From Eucommia ulmoides (Eukaryota > Streptophyta > Magnoliopsida > Garryales > Eucommiaceae): DNA of 64,000 bases. Each line of letters starts with the position of its first letter. Position 1 is the stretch's first letter. Of the stretch, positions 1 to 11,225 are shown in pieces. Under the pieces are notes generated by a model. It saw only the letters and a list, made by a program, of their open reading frames with translations. It had not been told where the DNA came from and made no database searches. The translations under genes and the position numbers were made by a program. The stretch covers positions 15,459,905 to 15,523,904 of the forward strand of contig CM028335.1 of the NCBI GenBank assembly GCA_016647705.1. Direction: 5' to 3'.

Positions 1-9
1 ATACACATA

Positions 10-40
10 CTAGGGTATGACCCGTGCCTGAAGGCACGGG
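10..40 (-). other. Helitron 3' terminus (hairpin plus CTAG)
   Basis: On the minus strand a hairpin with stem CCCGTGCC/GGCACGGG (21-40, loop of four bases) is followed by seven bases and then CTAG (10-13), with T next on that strand (A at position 9 on the plus strand). This is the standard Helitron 3' end, CTRR followed by a host T, with the terminal hairpin a few bases upstream. It lies downstream of the helicase remnant on the same strand, as expected. Confidence 0.8.
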
Positions 41-205
41 CGTTAAAAAAAATGAACCTATCTCTTATCTTTGTATAACATTCTATACCATTTTCATTAA
101 AATATCAACAATAATTAACAATCACCAACAAACAATATAGTATGGGATATACAACACAATCAGTATAAAATAACATAAATATTCGGCTTCTGGCACGGGT
201 GTAAA

Positions 206-236
<31 letters not shown>

Positions 237-237
237 C
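206..237. repeat. CA-repeat followed by poly-A tract
   Basis: A short ACAC run is followed by about 22 consecutive A residues. It is simple sequence between the two Helitron-type termini, and no gene is associated with it. Confidence 0.8.
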
Positions 238-273
238 ATTCCATACCTGTAAAATATTTGTATTCAAAAACGT

Positions 274-303
274 CTAATGTAAACCCGTGTCTGAAGGCAC
301 AGG
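274..303 (-). other. Second, decayed Helitron-type 3' terminus
   Basis: A second hairpin of almost the same sequence (284-303, arms CCCGTGTC and GGCACAGG) is set six bases inside CTAA (274-277; TTAG on the minus strand). Spacing and sequence match the terminus at 10-40 with a few changes. It is either an older end of the same family into which a later copy inserted, or an internal duplicate end. A further half-hairpin (GGCTTCTGGCACGGG) lies near 185-199. Confidence 0.5.
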
Positions 304-1588
304 TTTTAATTTTATAACATTACCAAACTCTCAACTCATGTTTTGTAATGAACACTACATAAACAAACATGATTAATAGAAAATTTAAAATATGGACATA
401 ATCCCCTTTGCTTATACGATACACTCCATTATTTGAAAATTGGACATAATCCCCTTTATTTATTTGACATTCCAAATTATCAACTCATATTTTTAAACAA
501 CACAACATTAATAAACGCAACTACTAACAATCACGCACAACAACTAACACAGTGAACTTTAACAATACGACAGACAATGACAATTAATCATATATATTAT
601 AAACTTAGTAATAAAAAGTCCACCACCCAAGACTACAGGAATACCTTAAACACAAATATCATACTTCTACAACATAATTCTGCAAGTTGTTAATCGATAT
701 GTTGCAACATCAACTTCAGTCACAGAAACTGAACCTCCAAGAAGGTCGAGCATCAGACAAAGCCTAGCACCTAAAGAAATAATAGAAGTAAAAATTAATT
801 AGGAATGGACACTTTAAACCTTCCTCAATCAACATTAGAGAGAGGAGATGATAGAAATAGTAAGATTCAACTCCCCAGTATTGGCAAAGGAAAAAATAAT
901 GACTTTTAACACTACTACAACGATTTTCTATATCCAAGGTGCATTCTTGATGTTTATGTATGCATGTTATAAAAAAAATAGTATTTCTAGTGTAAAATAA
1001 AACTGGATTCAATGTAGTTGTAACAACTCATAAAAAAAAAAATAGTACTTGAGCATTTCATGGCCTGAAATCGGATTCAAGAGAAGAATCAATTCCTATA
1101 GCTCATAAAGAATAAAAAAAATTGGGTTAATTAGGATCAATATGTTGTGGTTGGGGGAGCGAAAGTGTTAAATATTAGTGCATCAATAATATCCGATTGC
1201 ATTCCATTTTTATTATTTAAAAAAAGGATTAATTATACTTTGCACCCTCTATAGTTAGATCAAATTACACTTTACACTTTAAAAAAATATTTTTGTACCT
1301 CTTTTTTAAAATTATTATTTTTTATTTAGAAAAATAAATTTTTGAATTTCTTTCTATTTCCTATTCGAGTTTTCTAATTAATGAGGTTTGAAATACAGTA
1401 AAGGGGTGAAACTCTAAAATGAGGTATGAAATAAGATGGAAAATGCATACCAAAGCCATCGGGTCATAATTATTCGCCCAAGCATATATAACGGAATGAG
1501 GGGCAATCCGTGAGGATATAATGAATTCCTCTAGCCCCCCAGAAAATTCGGTCAGCTTAAATCAAGCCACAAGCCCTTGCAAATTCAT
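304..1588. other. AT-rich non-coding DNA, nothing identified
   Basis: This stretch is AT-rich with short direct repeats (an 'acataatcccctttg'-like phrase near 400 and 445) and no credible reading frame. Near 1227-1300 the phrase TTAATTATACTTTGCACCCT resembles one end of the MITE family seen complete at 16518-16748, but no second arm was found here, so it may be only a fragment. Confidence 0.4.
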
Positions 1589-1810
1589 GAAAATTATTCC
1601 TCAAGAAATATGCACAAAATCAATCTCAGGTGGTAGCCTAGTAGTAGGCCTACCACTTCCCCACGCAGGTGGTATGGGATTCGAATCCTACCGGGTTCGT
1701 GAGGATTGGTATTGCGAAAAAATGCATAAAAATTATTGCTCAAGAAAGATGCACAAAATTGATCTTAGGTGGTAGCCTAGTGGTAGGCCTACCACCTCCC
1801 CACACAGCTT
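1589..1810 (+). repeat. tRNA-derived SINE, tandemly duplicated (second unit partial)
   Basis: The unit GGTGGTAGCCTAGTGGTAGG looks like a pol III A box, and GATTCGAATCC (about 1678-1688) looks like a B box. Together they give the head of a tRNA-derived SINE. The block from about 1589 ('aaaattattcctcaagaaatatgcac') recurs at about 1728 with roughly 90% identity by eye. The second unit stops shortly after the A-box region at about 1810, so unit two is partial. The 138-139 bp period suggests a tandem duplication or two insertions at the same A-rich site. Assignment to a named SINE family is not possible by eye. Confidence 0.6.
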
Positions 1811-2147
1811 AAGTCAAAAAAATTTATAATGCCAATCCAAATCTGATTACTATTTTTTTAAGAACATAAACAATCAATAATACAACAATAATAACAAACA
1901 ATTTAGATAATAAAACTCAAAATCGATCATAAATAAGCAATACTTCATCACAATTTAATTGAATACCTTTTGTCCAAATTCACAGATTTGTAGTTATCTT
2001 GGTCAATCGTACAATGATTAGAGCCAGTAGATCTTAATCATGTATAATCAAATTCAAATCAATGTTTTGATCTCGTAAATCAAAAAATAAGGTAAACTAT
2101 TTGTTTATTAGCATTGGTACCTTTATTTTATTTAAGACAAATTATAA
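1811..2147. other. Helitron 3' non-coding region
   Basis: AT-rich sequence between the helicase end on the minus strand and the SINE. No coding potential was seen. Confidence 0.4.
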
Positions 2148-4447
2148 CAGAACTTCAGGATAAACAATGTTCGTTGTTGACAGAGATCCCTGATTAGGCA
2201 GTAGGACACTTAATCGATTAGAGGACGTACATCTCGATAGAGCAACGTAAAGTTAACCATGACTAAACATCGGCGTGGTTAAGTCAACTTCAACATATTT
2301 TACGGACTGTCCTTAGGATTTATTGATGCTCATAGCATACGACAAACAAATTGGGAATTGCTATCTTGTCATTTTGAATGGAAATTCAGTAGTTGAAGGT
2401 GTCAAAGAAATTCTTGGAATGAACGCAGTATTTTCAACTTTTTTCCAGTTAAATTTTTTGCCTCTATTACACATGAGAAACACATCTTACAACCATCAAT
2501 CGTATGACATTGCAAAGCCCCTCACTTAGTGCGATGTTTCGCAACAACATAATTGAACAACCAACTTTAAGATCTAGCTTAAAAGGAGGCAATTCAAGAG
2601 GGTCTAATGAATTCAAATACTCATTAGGATAACGATTTGTAATTTGAGGATCAGCTCCATATTCTTCGGACATTTTATCTGCTGCCAAGTACGTAATGGT
2701 ATTGCCAGGAAACATTTCTAATGCATTAGAATTTAATACGCTGACATCATCATTTCGTGAAGAAATAATGGTTCGCTCGGTAAGAAACATAGGAGTGACA
2801 ATACTTGTTGTATTAATTCCTGGATAAACAAATGACATTAATTCATCCATATTACAATAACAATATATGTTTGATGGCAACTGTATAATTTCATGTGAAT
2901 TTTTTCAATCTAAAATTTTGAAACATAAACATCCAATTTAGTTACGTTGAAAAAGTAATTAAGTATTCACAAATCGTAAAACTCAATAACGACAACTGTA
3001 GTTTACCTGTAGCAGAAATTCTTAGAATTCTGTATTTCGATTATTTGTGCTACTTATGCGTATGTTTAATTCTAGTGTCAAGACAATAATATGCCTCTAG
3101 AGGTTGGAACATTTTGGCGTCGAAGCAAGAATTTGTTGGAAGACTCCTTTTGGTATAACAAGTAGGATTTGCCTGAATTCTCCTCCCAAGTACCAAAGTT
3201 ATACCCCCGAATAGCTTGTTGTTATCTCGATTATCTTGTAACATTCGATCGACAGTTTCAACGCAGTATCTATGTTGTATTGGAACTTTATCCCAAACAA
3301 TAAGCTTGGTTTCTCTGAACAACTCGGAATGCAACGACTGATTACTGAAGCCACATACTGAATTATCCAGTATGTCCAATGGGTTACGGAATGTAAAATG
3401 TGTTGTTCGACCTTCTTCTAGCAATAGTGATGATATATCAGACGATGCAACTATAATAACAATATGACCAAGAGAACGACATTTTGTTGCAATTGTATTA
3501 TAGATAAATATTTTTCAGTACCAGCACCATTATTAAGGTGTTCGATAGTAGTCTTAATATTCAATCGTTGTACCCTATGTTGCAATTGTGTGTGTTCTCA
3601 TATTAGCCTATTTCCAACAACTGTATTCCCGTCCATCACAAGTTGTGGCATTAGGGGAAAATCGATTAAACTTTTGTCACATTCTTGCAATAGTTGATTC
3701 AAAAGATACAAACTATAATTTTTAATCTAGTCTTTAGTTGGGTAAGAAATTATGTATAATATACATTGTTTATGTGGTATATCATCACATAAATATAATG
3801 AAAATTGATCCCAAAGTTCATGTGGATTTATCGGTGAACAATATGTTAGAAGTACACTAAACAATCTCCTTAACTGATGACCAGTTCTAATGATAGACGC
3901 TTCTTGAAGACACTGTATCCACACACCATCATCTTCTAAGGGTCCCATTGCCACACATGTAGCCTTAAATGTCATATGTTCGAAGTTATTCACGATACAT
4001 AGGCACTTAAATAACTTTGGTCCTTTGGTAACTGTTAACAGTAGACGTAGATAAAATCATTCACCCGAATTAGGAGGCACAAAGTACATTCTACCAATAG
4101 CAAACCCCTTCTATATTGGTTTCCATATTTTTTTCACTTTTTATCCCAATAAATTATTAGGAAAACTCTTGATAAGTGTATGCACGCGCCTCCTCATGTA
4201 CTGCGCAATAGTCAAAATAACCCATCAGAGTTGATACTTGTGATTGCGCCCTAGAAACTATAGCTTCCATACTTTCATTAGGAATAAAAAGAACTTGATT
4301 CATTCCAGACAAATAAATTTTCAATTGTACAACATTTGGACTCTCGTTGTGCAAAGGGAAACTAAAAAGTCTCCAAGCCGCTTCCGATGGCCCTATATAC
4401 CTTACATTATGATATTGCTTGATTTCATCTATTTCTCTCAAAGTCAA
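2148..4447 (-). pseudogene. PIF1-type helicase part of the Helitron, broken
   Basis: Pieces in order: 4157-4447 (DEIKQYHNVRYIGPSEAAWR, the Rep-helicase linker); 3727-3993 (TFKATCVAMGPLEDDGVWIQ); 3050-3424 ([20 protein letters not shown], the Walker B region where D-E is usual and here reads D-K); 2467-2880 ([20 protein letters not shown] and [10 protein letters not shown]); and a tail near 2390-2150 with CLSYAMSINKS, GQSVKYVEVDL and LYVALSR, the last helicase motifs. I did not find a clean Walker A. Stops and shifts separate the pieces, so the enzyme is dead. Confidence 0.85.
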
Positions 4448-4449
4448 TG

Positions 4450-4981
4450 TTGTCCAATATCCACCTTTGTAGATATAGTTGTGAATATATATAACACATC
4501 GAATTCCTACTCAAGCCTCAACATTAATATGACAATCGAACATTTTTCAAAGGTGCAGATTGTAAGGAACGACATCCCTATTATCAACTTGGTGTCCCCT
4601 AACAGTATAAACTTTACCATTATTACGACGATGGTAAATAGGATAACCATCTTGATCCATGGTTGTTTCATCTACCTAAACCCTTGGATACCTCTTCATG
4701 CATCTACCATTTTCCATGCAAATAGATTTTGGATTTCAAATGTCGCGTGGCCCATAAACCATACATTTCATTACAGTCTCAAAAAGTTCTGGTTCTTCTA
4801 TTTGGTCTGGGAATTTTGCACATACTATTCGATCCACTTGATAACATGTTCGAATTTCATGTGGCCTGTCAAGGAAAATAAGCAGGTGTATGTGTAGTAG
4901 TTCTATTTTTTTGTACTCAATTGTGAAAACATGTGCAATCTTTTTCCCAAAAACTTGTGTTTTTTCAACCTCTTTCATCAA
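4450..4981 (-). pseudogene. Rep (HUH endonuclease) domain of the Helitron
   Basis: The minus frame has ELLHIHLLIFLDRPHEIRTC near 4900-4840. H-I-H is the metal-binding HUH motif, normally 'GLPHxHxLxxL'. Further down, VIYIHNYIYKGGY near 4500-4455 matches the catalytic-tyrosine region (normally 'vkYlyKYvyKG'). Between them a 'VVPYN..L' phrase also fits the family. The domain would nick DNA and hold the 5' end through tyrosine. Both catalytic motifs are recognisable, but the frame is interrupted. Confidence 0.8.
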
Positions 4982-5149
4982 AGCATTCCACTTTTGTTAG
5001 AAAACACGGGCAATTAAGTCTAGGCGATCACTTGGCTTTTGATTCGGAGGTAAGGCTAAAGTCACTTAATTCCAATTAGGATTTGCAGTCATAGTTAGAA
5101 AAATATTTGGATGATAGTTGAGACGCATTATAGCCATTGAGTCTTGAAA

Positions 5150-5893
5150 TATTTTAAACATATGCCTTGGTCTATCGATGAATGAAGAAGGCAAAACTAT
5201 TCACTTACCTATTTGATCAGGTCCCAACCCGTCAAATGATACGTCGGTAAGGTTTTGATATAGTTCAGCACATAGATTTGATTGATTAAGTCTGTGGTAA
5301 TTCAATCGATTTTGCTCTATTGCAGCCCAAGCATCAACTAATAATTCTTTGAGTAAATTTCCACCCCTTAGAATCGATGAATACTCAGTCGGTCGTTCAA
5401 ACAATCAATAACTATAAAATTGCATCTGAGCTTACCGATCATCTGTATATTGGCCATTTAACACATCCCACTATCTTAATCCAGGTTCTTATCCAAGCTC
5501 ACCAAAAGGAAATAACATAACATAATGCAATGATAAATATGCAGGATGACATTCATTAATTCTCAATAATTCGTTACCTGCCCTTAAGTGTAGAACAATG
5601 TATCTCACACCACCAAAATGAATTCTATCTCTTGATAATATGACTGCAACCTCATCCGTTGTAGGAAAATTATACCATCAACGATCTGTACTTGAATTGT
5701 ATTGAAGAATTGCAGGCAACCTTTGAACATTCAAATTTAGCTGATTTAGAATCGCGTAAGCCTGTCGAAACTTATCTGTGAATGCATTGTTTTGCAACAA
5801 ATTATCTTGAATAATTTGTAGAACATCTCTTCTCAAAGAATGATTTATGTGACATCTAATGCTATGAGCATGTGTGGGATCATAAATATACAA
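5150..5893 (-). pseudogene. Helitron-like N-terminal domain, broken
   Basis: Two open pieces (5678-5893 and 5201-5404) carry the Helitron_like_N domain. The second contains DAWAAIEQNRLNYHRLNQSN and then LCAELYQNLTD, the usual 'run.Rl.y.r.nQ..lR.elyq.l.d' block. The first contains the 'fRqay.iLNq.Nln' block. The frame changes between them. Confidence 0.75.
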
Positions 5894-6067
5894 TTAGGAG
5901 TAAATAGGATCTTGTCCGTCTGCAGAAATTAATGATCCTGTTCGATGGCATAGTTCAACATGAATAGTAAATGATGTTGGGCCTCTTCTAGTAAATATCC
6001 TTTGATCCAATCTGGCACCAAGGCTTGTATAAGCATTTGTTGCATTGTACTCTAGAATGTAATAACA

Positions 6068-6360
6068 TCATGATATAGATTTATCATCTATCCCATCAAA
6101 TAACGCTTTGATTTGTAGAGGTGGCATTATAAGCAAAGATAATCTAACCTTACCTTGTAAGCAACATGTTCCAAATAAAGGACATGTTATTGTTGATTTT
6201 GCTAACCTTTCGTCCATCCAATGCAAAACAGAACAATAAGTCCATATGACATCCATTTTTCCTAGAGTATGATGATTCAACATTGTATTATTGAAATGAT
6301 TAATTGTTATATTTTGCAAGTCATCACTGTTTTGACTTTCATCAAAGCATTCAGCTGCAG
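6068..6360 (-). pseudogene. Helitron cysteine-rich pre-Rep segment
   Basis: The minus frame includes WTYCSVLHWMDERLAKST and FGTCCLQGKVRLSLL. Both correspond to a conserved cysteine-rich block in front of the Rep domain of plant Helitron proteins: a C..C..hW.dER pattern, then FgtCC..GKV.L. An AG acceptor candidate precedes it near 6373. The frame ends at a stop at 6068. Confidence 0.75.
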
Positions 6361-6439
6361 ACGTTGGCCTATACCAAAGGAAAAATTAATTCATTAATTT
6401 CATCCTAACAAATTTAATGATCTAGGTAGAGAGGATAAT

Positions 6440-6653
6440 GTTACCATATACGATCGGAATCTAAGACATTTGGTCGCAATTCCACGCTAGATACGTTGTG
6501 GATATTGTGAGTGGAAGTTAAGTTCAAATGAACAGAGAAAGGCAGTGCATTTGCAAGTCCATATTGACCATTTTCACTACGACTAATATGACGATTTGAT
6601 CTCTCACGTTTTCTTCTCGTTCGTTGTGCAGGAGTAACGTTAGATATGTTTTG
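6440..6653 (-). CDS. Helitron protein segment with basic RTRRKRERSNR patch
   Basis: The minus frame reads ISNVTPAQRTRRKRERSNRH and continues open for about 70 codons to near 6440. The arginine-rich patch is like the pre-Rep region of plant Helitron proteins, which often holds a nuclear localisation signal. It sits just before the cysteine-rich segment, in the right order. Confidence 0.5.
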
Positions 6654-7291
6654 ATGTCAAATAATTGTTAACAGAGTCAAAGTAAATGTAATACATATCA
6701 GTTAGATAATTAACTGGATCATACCTGTTCATCTTGCAAAATTGACTCTTCATCAATAATGGGCATAGAAGATAAGTTTGTATCTATAGCACGTTCGATT
6801 TCAGTATCCACACTCATGGGTCGTTGTGGATCTTCAATCATAAATCCACCATATGTACGACACAAAAGCAGACAATTTATGTCTTCTCACTCGTTATGCT
6901 AGTGTAGCTTTTGATACATTTTATATTCATGCAATACATTTATCATTTGTGTGAATTTAACTATAGCGAGATATAGTTAAAGAGTAGTTGTTTATTTAAG
7001 TTGAACACAATAAGGGTGACACACATGTCCATCTTGCATCATCTCAGCATCCACCATTGGTGTAGTAGTTAGATCATTAAGAATGTCCACAACCATTCGC
7101 AGTTGTGGAATAATTCTGATGAATGAACCAGTTGTAGGCTTAGTATGATTTGTACAGTTTAGATAACATTCTCTCTTTCTTTCCCATCATGCTCGTTGTG
7201 CGATAGCAGCTTTTGATATGTGCTGAATATTATTGAGATCAAAATGATCATTGGCCATGCAATTAAGTTGGTCAATAATTGTTTACAATTC

Positions 7292-7425
7292 GATCTAGCA
7301 AGCGAAAGAAAGATTACACACTTGTTCACATTGCACAGTGGTGTGTTTGAGCACTCTCTTTTTATGAGTTTGTTCGACTTTTTCTCGTTCCCTTATCTTT
7401 TTTTGGGCCAAGGAGGCGATTGATA
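7292..7425 (-). CDS. Probable second exon, basic helical segment
   Basis: After an AG on the minus strand near 7426 the frame reads ISIASLAQKKIREREKVEQT and continues with a lysine-rich run (HKKRVLKHTT), ending at a stop near 7290. The composition suggests a charged helix like the leader of many plant Helitron proteins. It could instead be chance coding-like sequence between introns. Confidence 0.35.
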
Positions 7426-7637
7426 TGCTCTAGAGATATGAAAAAAACAAAACAAAACGATGCATTCAATATTTTATCTATGTAATTAATTCAGGATAAT
7501 TGTTTTTGAATAAGTTAGAACCACCATGAAAATTATAGATTTGCATTAATGATATAATAATGGTGTATGAAATTAGATTTAAACATGTTCAATTGATAAA
7601 AACTATAAAGATAGTTTGATAACTAAAATATCTATAC

Positions 7638-7709
7638 CAAGTTGGGAGGAACGTTCTCCTTTTCTTTAGTCTTTCCTTTGCAGTTTACATCTTTATTTTG
7701 TTGGGCCAT
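7638..7709 (-). CDS. Probable first exon of the Helitron gene
   Basis: An ATG at 7709-7707 opens 24 codons, MAQQNKDVNCKGKTKEKENV and then PPNL, rich in lysine. It runs straight into GT at 7637-7636 (TTG then GTATAG), a fitting splice donor. The lysine/arginine bias is typical of the nuclear-import-like head of plant Helitron proteins. The exon is too short for ORF calling. The start is chosen because it is the first ATG on the correct strand with a donor. Not proven without a transcript. Confidence 0.45.
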
Positions 7710-8373
7710 TTTGTTATCCTTAAAATAATTAACCGTAGAATTGGAAAGATATAAAAGAAGATTTAAAGCAATTATTTATTTTTAAACAATCTACTTAAGC
7801 TTAATATTGGATTTGCAGTGTTTAATTTCTTTTAGGACAGAAAACTTTAATATATAAGATAGATGGCAAAAAAATAATTTTAAGCAAACTTTTTTTTGTG
7901 AACTTTTTCTTTAAATTAAGGTACAAAAACATTAAGGTAAAATACATTAAGCTTTCAAATGATAGAATTTTTGTATTTTTATTTTATTTTTTTTAAAAAA
8001 AAAAAAAAAAAAACACTTTAACATGGACCAGTCATTGATCGGATGGATTAGCTTCAGGGTTGTTTAACGTTTATGCATAAACAATTGACAATTTGAAAGA
8101 GATTTTGACAATTTATACCCTTGAAGTTTAATTAAAATTTGAGTTTGGTTCACATGTTTCATTTGGAATACATGAAATTTCCTAATCATCCCATTGCCAT
8201 CCGAAATTCTGATTATAATTTTGGATAGAAAATTATCATTTACCGTGCATGTAACTACTTATCATTGTTTTTTAGGCCTGTTCATATCACCAATTCGGTT
8301 TACATTTTGGTTGTTGGCTTCGGTTGTGTGGGAAATTGCAAAAGCTGGATTTGTTCTGTTATAGAAATCGCGA
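7710..8373. other. Non-coding, AT-rich upstream region of the Helitron gene
   Basis: Holds a poly-A tract (about 7997-8013) and the phrase TTAAGCTTTCAAATGATAGA, which recurs near 20231 and 20354. The repeat suggests a copy of the same promoter-side sequence further right. No gene was seen. Confidence 0.45.
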
Positions 8374-8667
8374 ATGGAAACCCTCCACTCGTACTTGACT
8401 AGGCAACCCGTAAAGTACGTCAGAGGCGTCGATCCCGTCGTCGATCTCTTACGCGCAACCAGTGTTGCAGCCCTCGTGGTGTGGCCTCCTCATACTTGAT
8501 CAAACACCACCTATCTACAATCGAAATCGCAACTTGAGGGAACCAAAGCATTTCGTAGTGGTAAAACCTCATCTCTCTTAATTTTTTAATGGAATAATGA
8601 AAATTGATAGATTTTAATCTCTTCTCTTTTTGGTCAGTGGCAGTTCCTCAAATGTATTCCAAAATAG
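8374..8667 (+). pseudogene. Unidentified captured host gene fragment, two exons
   Basis: An ATG at 8374 opens METLHSYLTRQPVKYVRGVD and continues to a TGA at 8497-8499. The same frame then stays open to a GT donor at 8561 (exon 1, 8374-8560). A 30 bp second exon (8638-8667) follows AG and precedes GT. The phases agree, giving ...KAF RSVAVPQMYSKIG across the junction. The GC-richer exon 1 stands out from AT-rich surroundings, as expected for captured host coding DNA. I do not recognise the protein. A second copy of the short exon with the same borders lies at 19691-19720. Helitrons and MULEs commonly pick up such pieces. Confidence 0.45.
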
Positions 8668-8775
8668 GTCTAGATCTCTAATTGTTTCATCATTTAATTT
8701 TTATTTTTGTATATTCTTAATGAAAAATAGGCAATTCTTTGGTTTTTTATTGTTTTTGTTCAATTTTAAGAAGGC

Positions 8776-9291
8776 GATCCTTGCTATGCAAATGTAGCAA
8801 CAATAATTGTTTGCTTATGAAGATAAATTTCAACTGTTTATTTGACTGATTTGTTTTTCGTGCAGTTGTGTCTTTTCAATTGCAGATACAAAATCCACAT
8901 TGGAACCGATTTTTTCTTCACTTTTTTTAGGCATATAGATTTTTTATTTTTTATTTTATGTTTGGTTCATTATAAGATTAAAAATAATTTTTGCCACATT
9001 TACTAAATTTGGAGCACCTGGCGTTTTCATATCCTGCATTCACATAAAAAGGTGAATATTTCCTTAACTATTATATGGTAAATTAATTAATTAATTTTTT
9101 TCTCCAAAAAAATCATATTTATTTTGAATGGTAGGGTAGCAATGGTGCTTCGACTTCAACCGCGATGGTCTGGAACCCACGATCGTCCATTTTACTCATT
9201 TTCAGATTTATTTTAAAAATTATTTTAAGCTCATTTCTTGATTTTTTTTAAAATAATTTTTAATAGCAGTACGATTATTGAGCTTCACCAT
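8776..9291 (+). repeat. First copy of a ~516 bp tandem duplication
   Basis: The sequence from GATCCTTGCT (8776) to the CACCATGG phrase near 9290 is repeated directly after itself. Copy two starts at about 9292 (GATCCTTGCTTTTT), is interrupted by the LTR element at 9333-14115, and resumes at about 14116 with CAACAATAATTG, as at 8801. Shared phrases include TGCTTATGAAGATAAATTTC, TTTTCAATTGCAGATAC and ATTAAAAATAATTTT. Identity is roughly 80% by eye. Confidence 0.6.
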
Positions 9292-9332
9292 GGGATCCTT
9301 GCTTTTTAACTGTTACTGTAACGATAATAACA

Positions 9333-9794
9333 TGATGGGAGTATTTTTGGCACCTCTGAGTCAGCATTTGGGACCCAACCACGTGTTTGTCGTTGTAATG
9401 ATAGGGATGCATTTCGGAATCCACAACGCCACGCTGGATCATACATCGACCACGACTCCTCCCTAGAACCTCATTTGCATCCAAGGAGAAGCGAAGAGAC
9501 TCACAGGGATATGCCACTCTAAGCTCTACGTCGTACCCTGAGTGACCAATCTCAAGAGCTCAGTCGTTCACCTCGACCAGCTCCCCCTTCCAGCTCGTTT
9601 CCTCTCCAGGACTCCATGAATCCCCGCTCTCCTCCACTAGCTTACCACCACGGACCTAGCAGAGGCCTGTGGGCTTTGCCAAATGGGCCCAAAAGCCCAA
9701 ACCCAATGGTTATCTCCTAAACGCCCGGATTACCAACTAAACACAATATTTCGACTAATTAACCATGTTTAGGCCTGACTAATCATCTACAACT

Positions 9795-9828
<34 letters not shown>

Positions 9829-10081
9829 GGGCTATGCAAGCCTGAGGTATGCTAGAATACGCTTGACATTACACACAAGTTTATTTATTTACTTGCTGCA
9901 TTACTGTATATTTTCTCTCTAATCACTGATTACCACATCAAAGGGGTTTTACAGGGATAAATCTCGGTTTGAGACTTCTGTAGGTACACCCCCTAAGGAG
10001 CACGACTCCACTCAACAAGAGGACCCACATATCATCCGACTGGACCATACTTGAGGTGTGTTCTAGTTTTATACACCAAAA
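9333..10081 (+). repeat. 5' LTR of the Tat-like non-coding element
   Basis: Matches 13311-14115 along its length (for example GGCACCTCTGAGTCAGCA at 9349 and 13328, and AGTTTTATACACCA at the end). A TATA-like tract, CTCCTATATATATATA near 9795, precedes CGAGGGCTATG and suggests the promoter. The final base is uncertain by about three positions. Confidence 0.75.
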
Positions 10082-10894
10082 ATCCTTCTCCTGATTATTG
10101 CTTTCTACTTAACTGAGTCTGGATGATCACAAGGTCCGGTCAGATAAATCAAGCGAGAAGATCAATTTCTTGTAGTGGATAGAAACCTGAGCGATCAACT
10201 GTGTCGAAAACCCCAAGGGCTCACCCCCTCTCCCGCTCCACTAATGAGGATAAATGCCCCCTCAAGACCTAACAGGGCCATCTACCCAGCCACCTTGAGC
10301 TGTGGGATAGACCTCAGGAGTCGCTGAGCCTTCTCAGATTGATCTTCTTAAGCACCAGATGGGCGAGTTCAAGTCGTATGTATAGCTCCTCCTTGCGTAC
10401 CCGCCACTGCTCCCCATCTAAGGGGGACTAGGTCTCTAGACCACAGGGCTCGAGGAGCAACCTCAAGGCCACGATGCTCGTGTGGAATCTTTGAAGGGGT
10501 ACGCACCCAGGAATTGCCCTACGCCCTGTGACCACGAATTTGCAGGACCCCAGAAGGGTCTCCTGGCTACATCGAGATCCCTTCCTCTACAAAAATATGG
10601 TGCAAAGAATTAACCAGGGTTATCCTTATGCTTAGCGCCTAGCCACATAGCAAAAACTGACCTGAGGGTCCGTCGTGGGCAAGGGCAGGCACCTACTCGC
10701 CGCCCTCGCTCCACCGCAGTATCCAAACAGTGGCCAACTATGCACATGCAACTCAAAAGCGGAGACGAGTTATCCTCCTCCCTACTAGAGACGAAGACGA
10801 GCACCCTCCAGCCTAACACCAAGCGAGGCTCAAAGGCATAGATGAGCTACCCTTTGCCCAACTTAGCGGAGATGAGCGCCCTCTAGCTTGTCTC

Positions 10895-11225
10895 CAACAA
10901 TGACATTTCGACCCCCTAAGTTGTATGTTGGCTCCAGCACCGTGAGTGATTCTTCATGGCTGCATTCCGACCTCTTGAGTCGCATCCTGATTCTAGCGTC
11001 ACGAGTGATTCTCCACTGTTGCATTCTGACCCCCTAAGTCGCAGATGATTCTCCAGATCAGCATCCCAACTCTCGGCATCGCAGATGATTCTCTCGAACG
11101 GTATTCTAACCCCCTGAGTCATGAATGATTCTCTACTCAACATCCTGACTTTCAACGTCGCGAGTAACTCTCCATAAGGCTCATCCCGGTACTCAGCATC
11201 GAAGGTGACAACCATACCTTCTCCG
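10895..11225 (+). repeat. Degenerate short tandem repeats in the element interior
   Basis: A unit of about 55-60 bp with the phrases 'GATTCTCC', 'GCATTCTGACCCCCTGAGTC' and 'GTGATTCTC' is repeated about five times with much variation. The matching zone of the 27962-48874 element (around 41900-42090) is organised in a similar repetitive way. Confidence 0.5.

Larger units (their letters stand above)
2148..7709 (-). pseudogene. Helitron Rep/helicase (RepHel) gene remnant
   Basis: This is the rolling-circle transposase of a plant Helitron. It is an HUH endonuclease joined to a PIF1-type 5'-to-3' helicase, which nicks, displaces and re-joins DNA strands in the nucleus. Reading down from 7709 the order is: a short basic first exon, a basic-charged segment, a cysteine-rich segment, the Helitron-like N domain, the Rep HUH domain, and the helicase down to about 2148. 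The order and spacing match the family. The frame is broken repeatedly by stops and frame changes, and short introns seem to separate the first segments. It therefore looks inactive. Component segments are listed separately. Confidence 0.85.

Noticed and set aside
1629-1735. A tRNA gene
   Set aside because: Only A- and B-box-like words are present. A cloverleaf cannot be formed, and the unit is duplicated as a SINE.
4244-4897. A 217-codon plus-strand gene
   Set aside because: Opposite strand of the Helitron Rep region, which has real motifs. This is its shadow.
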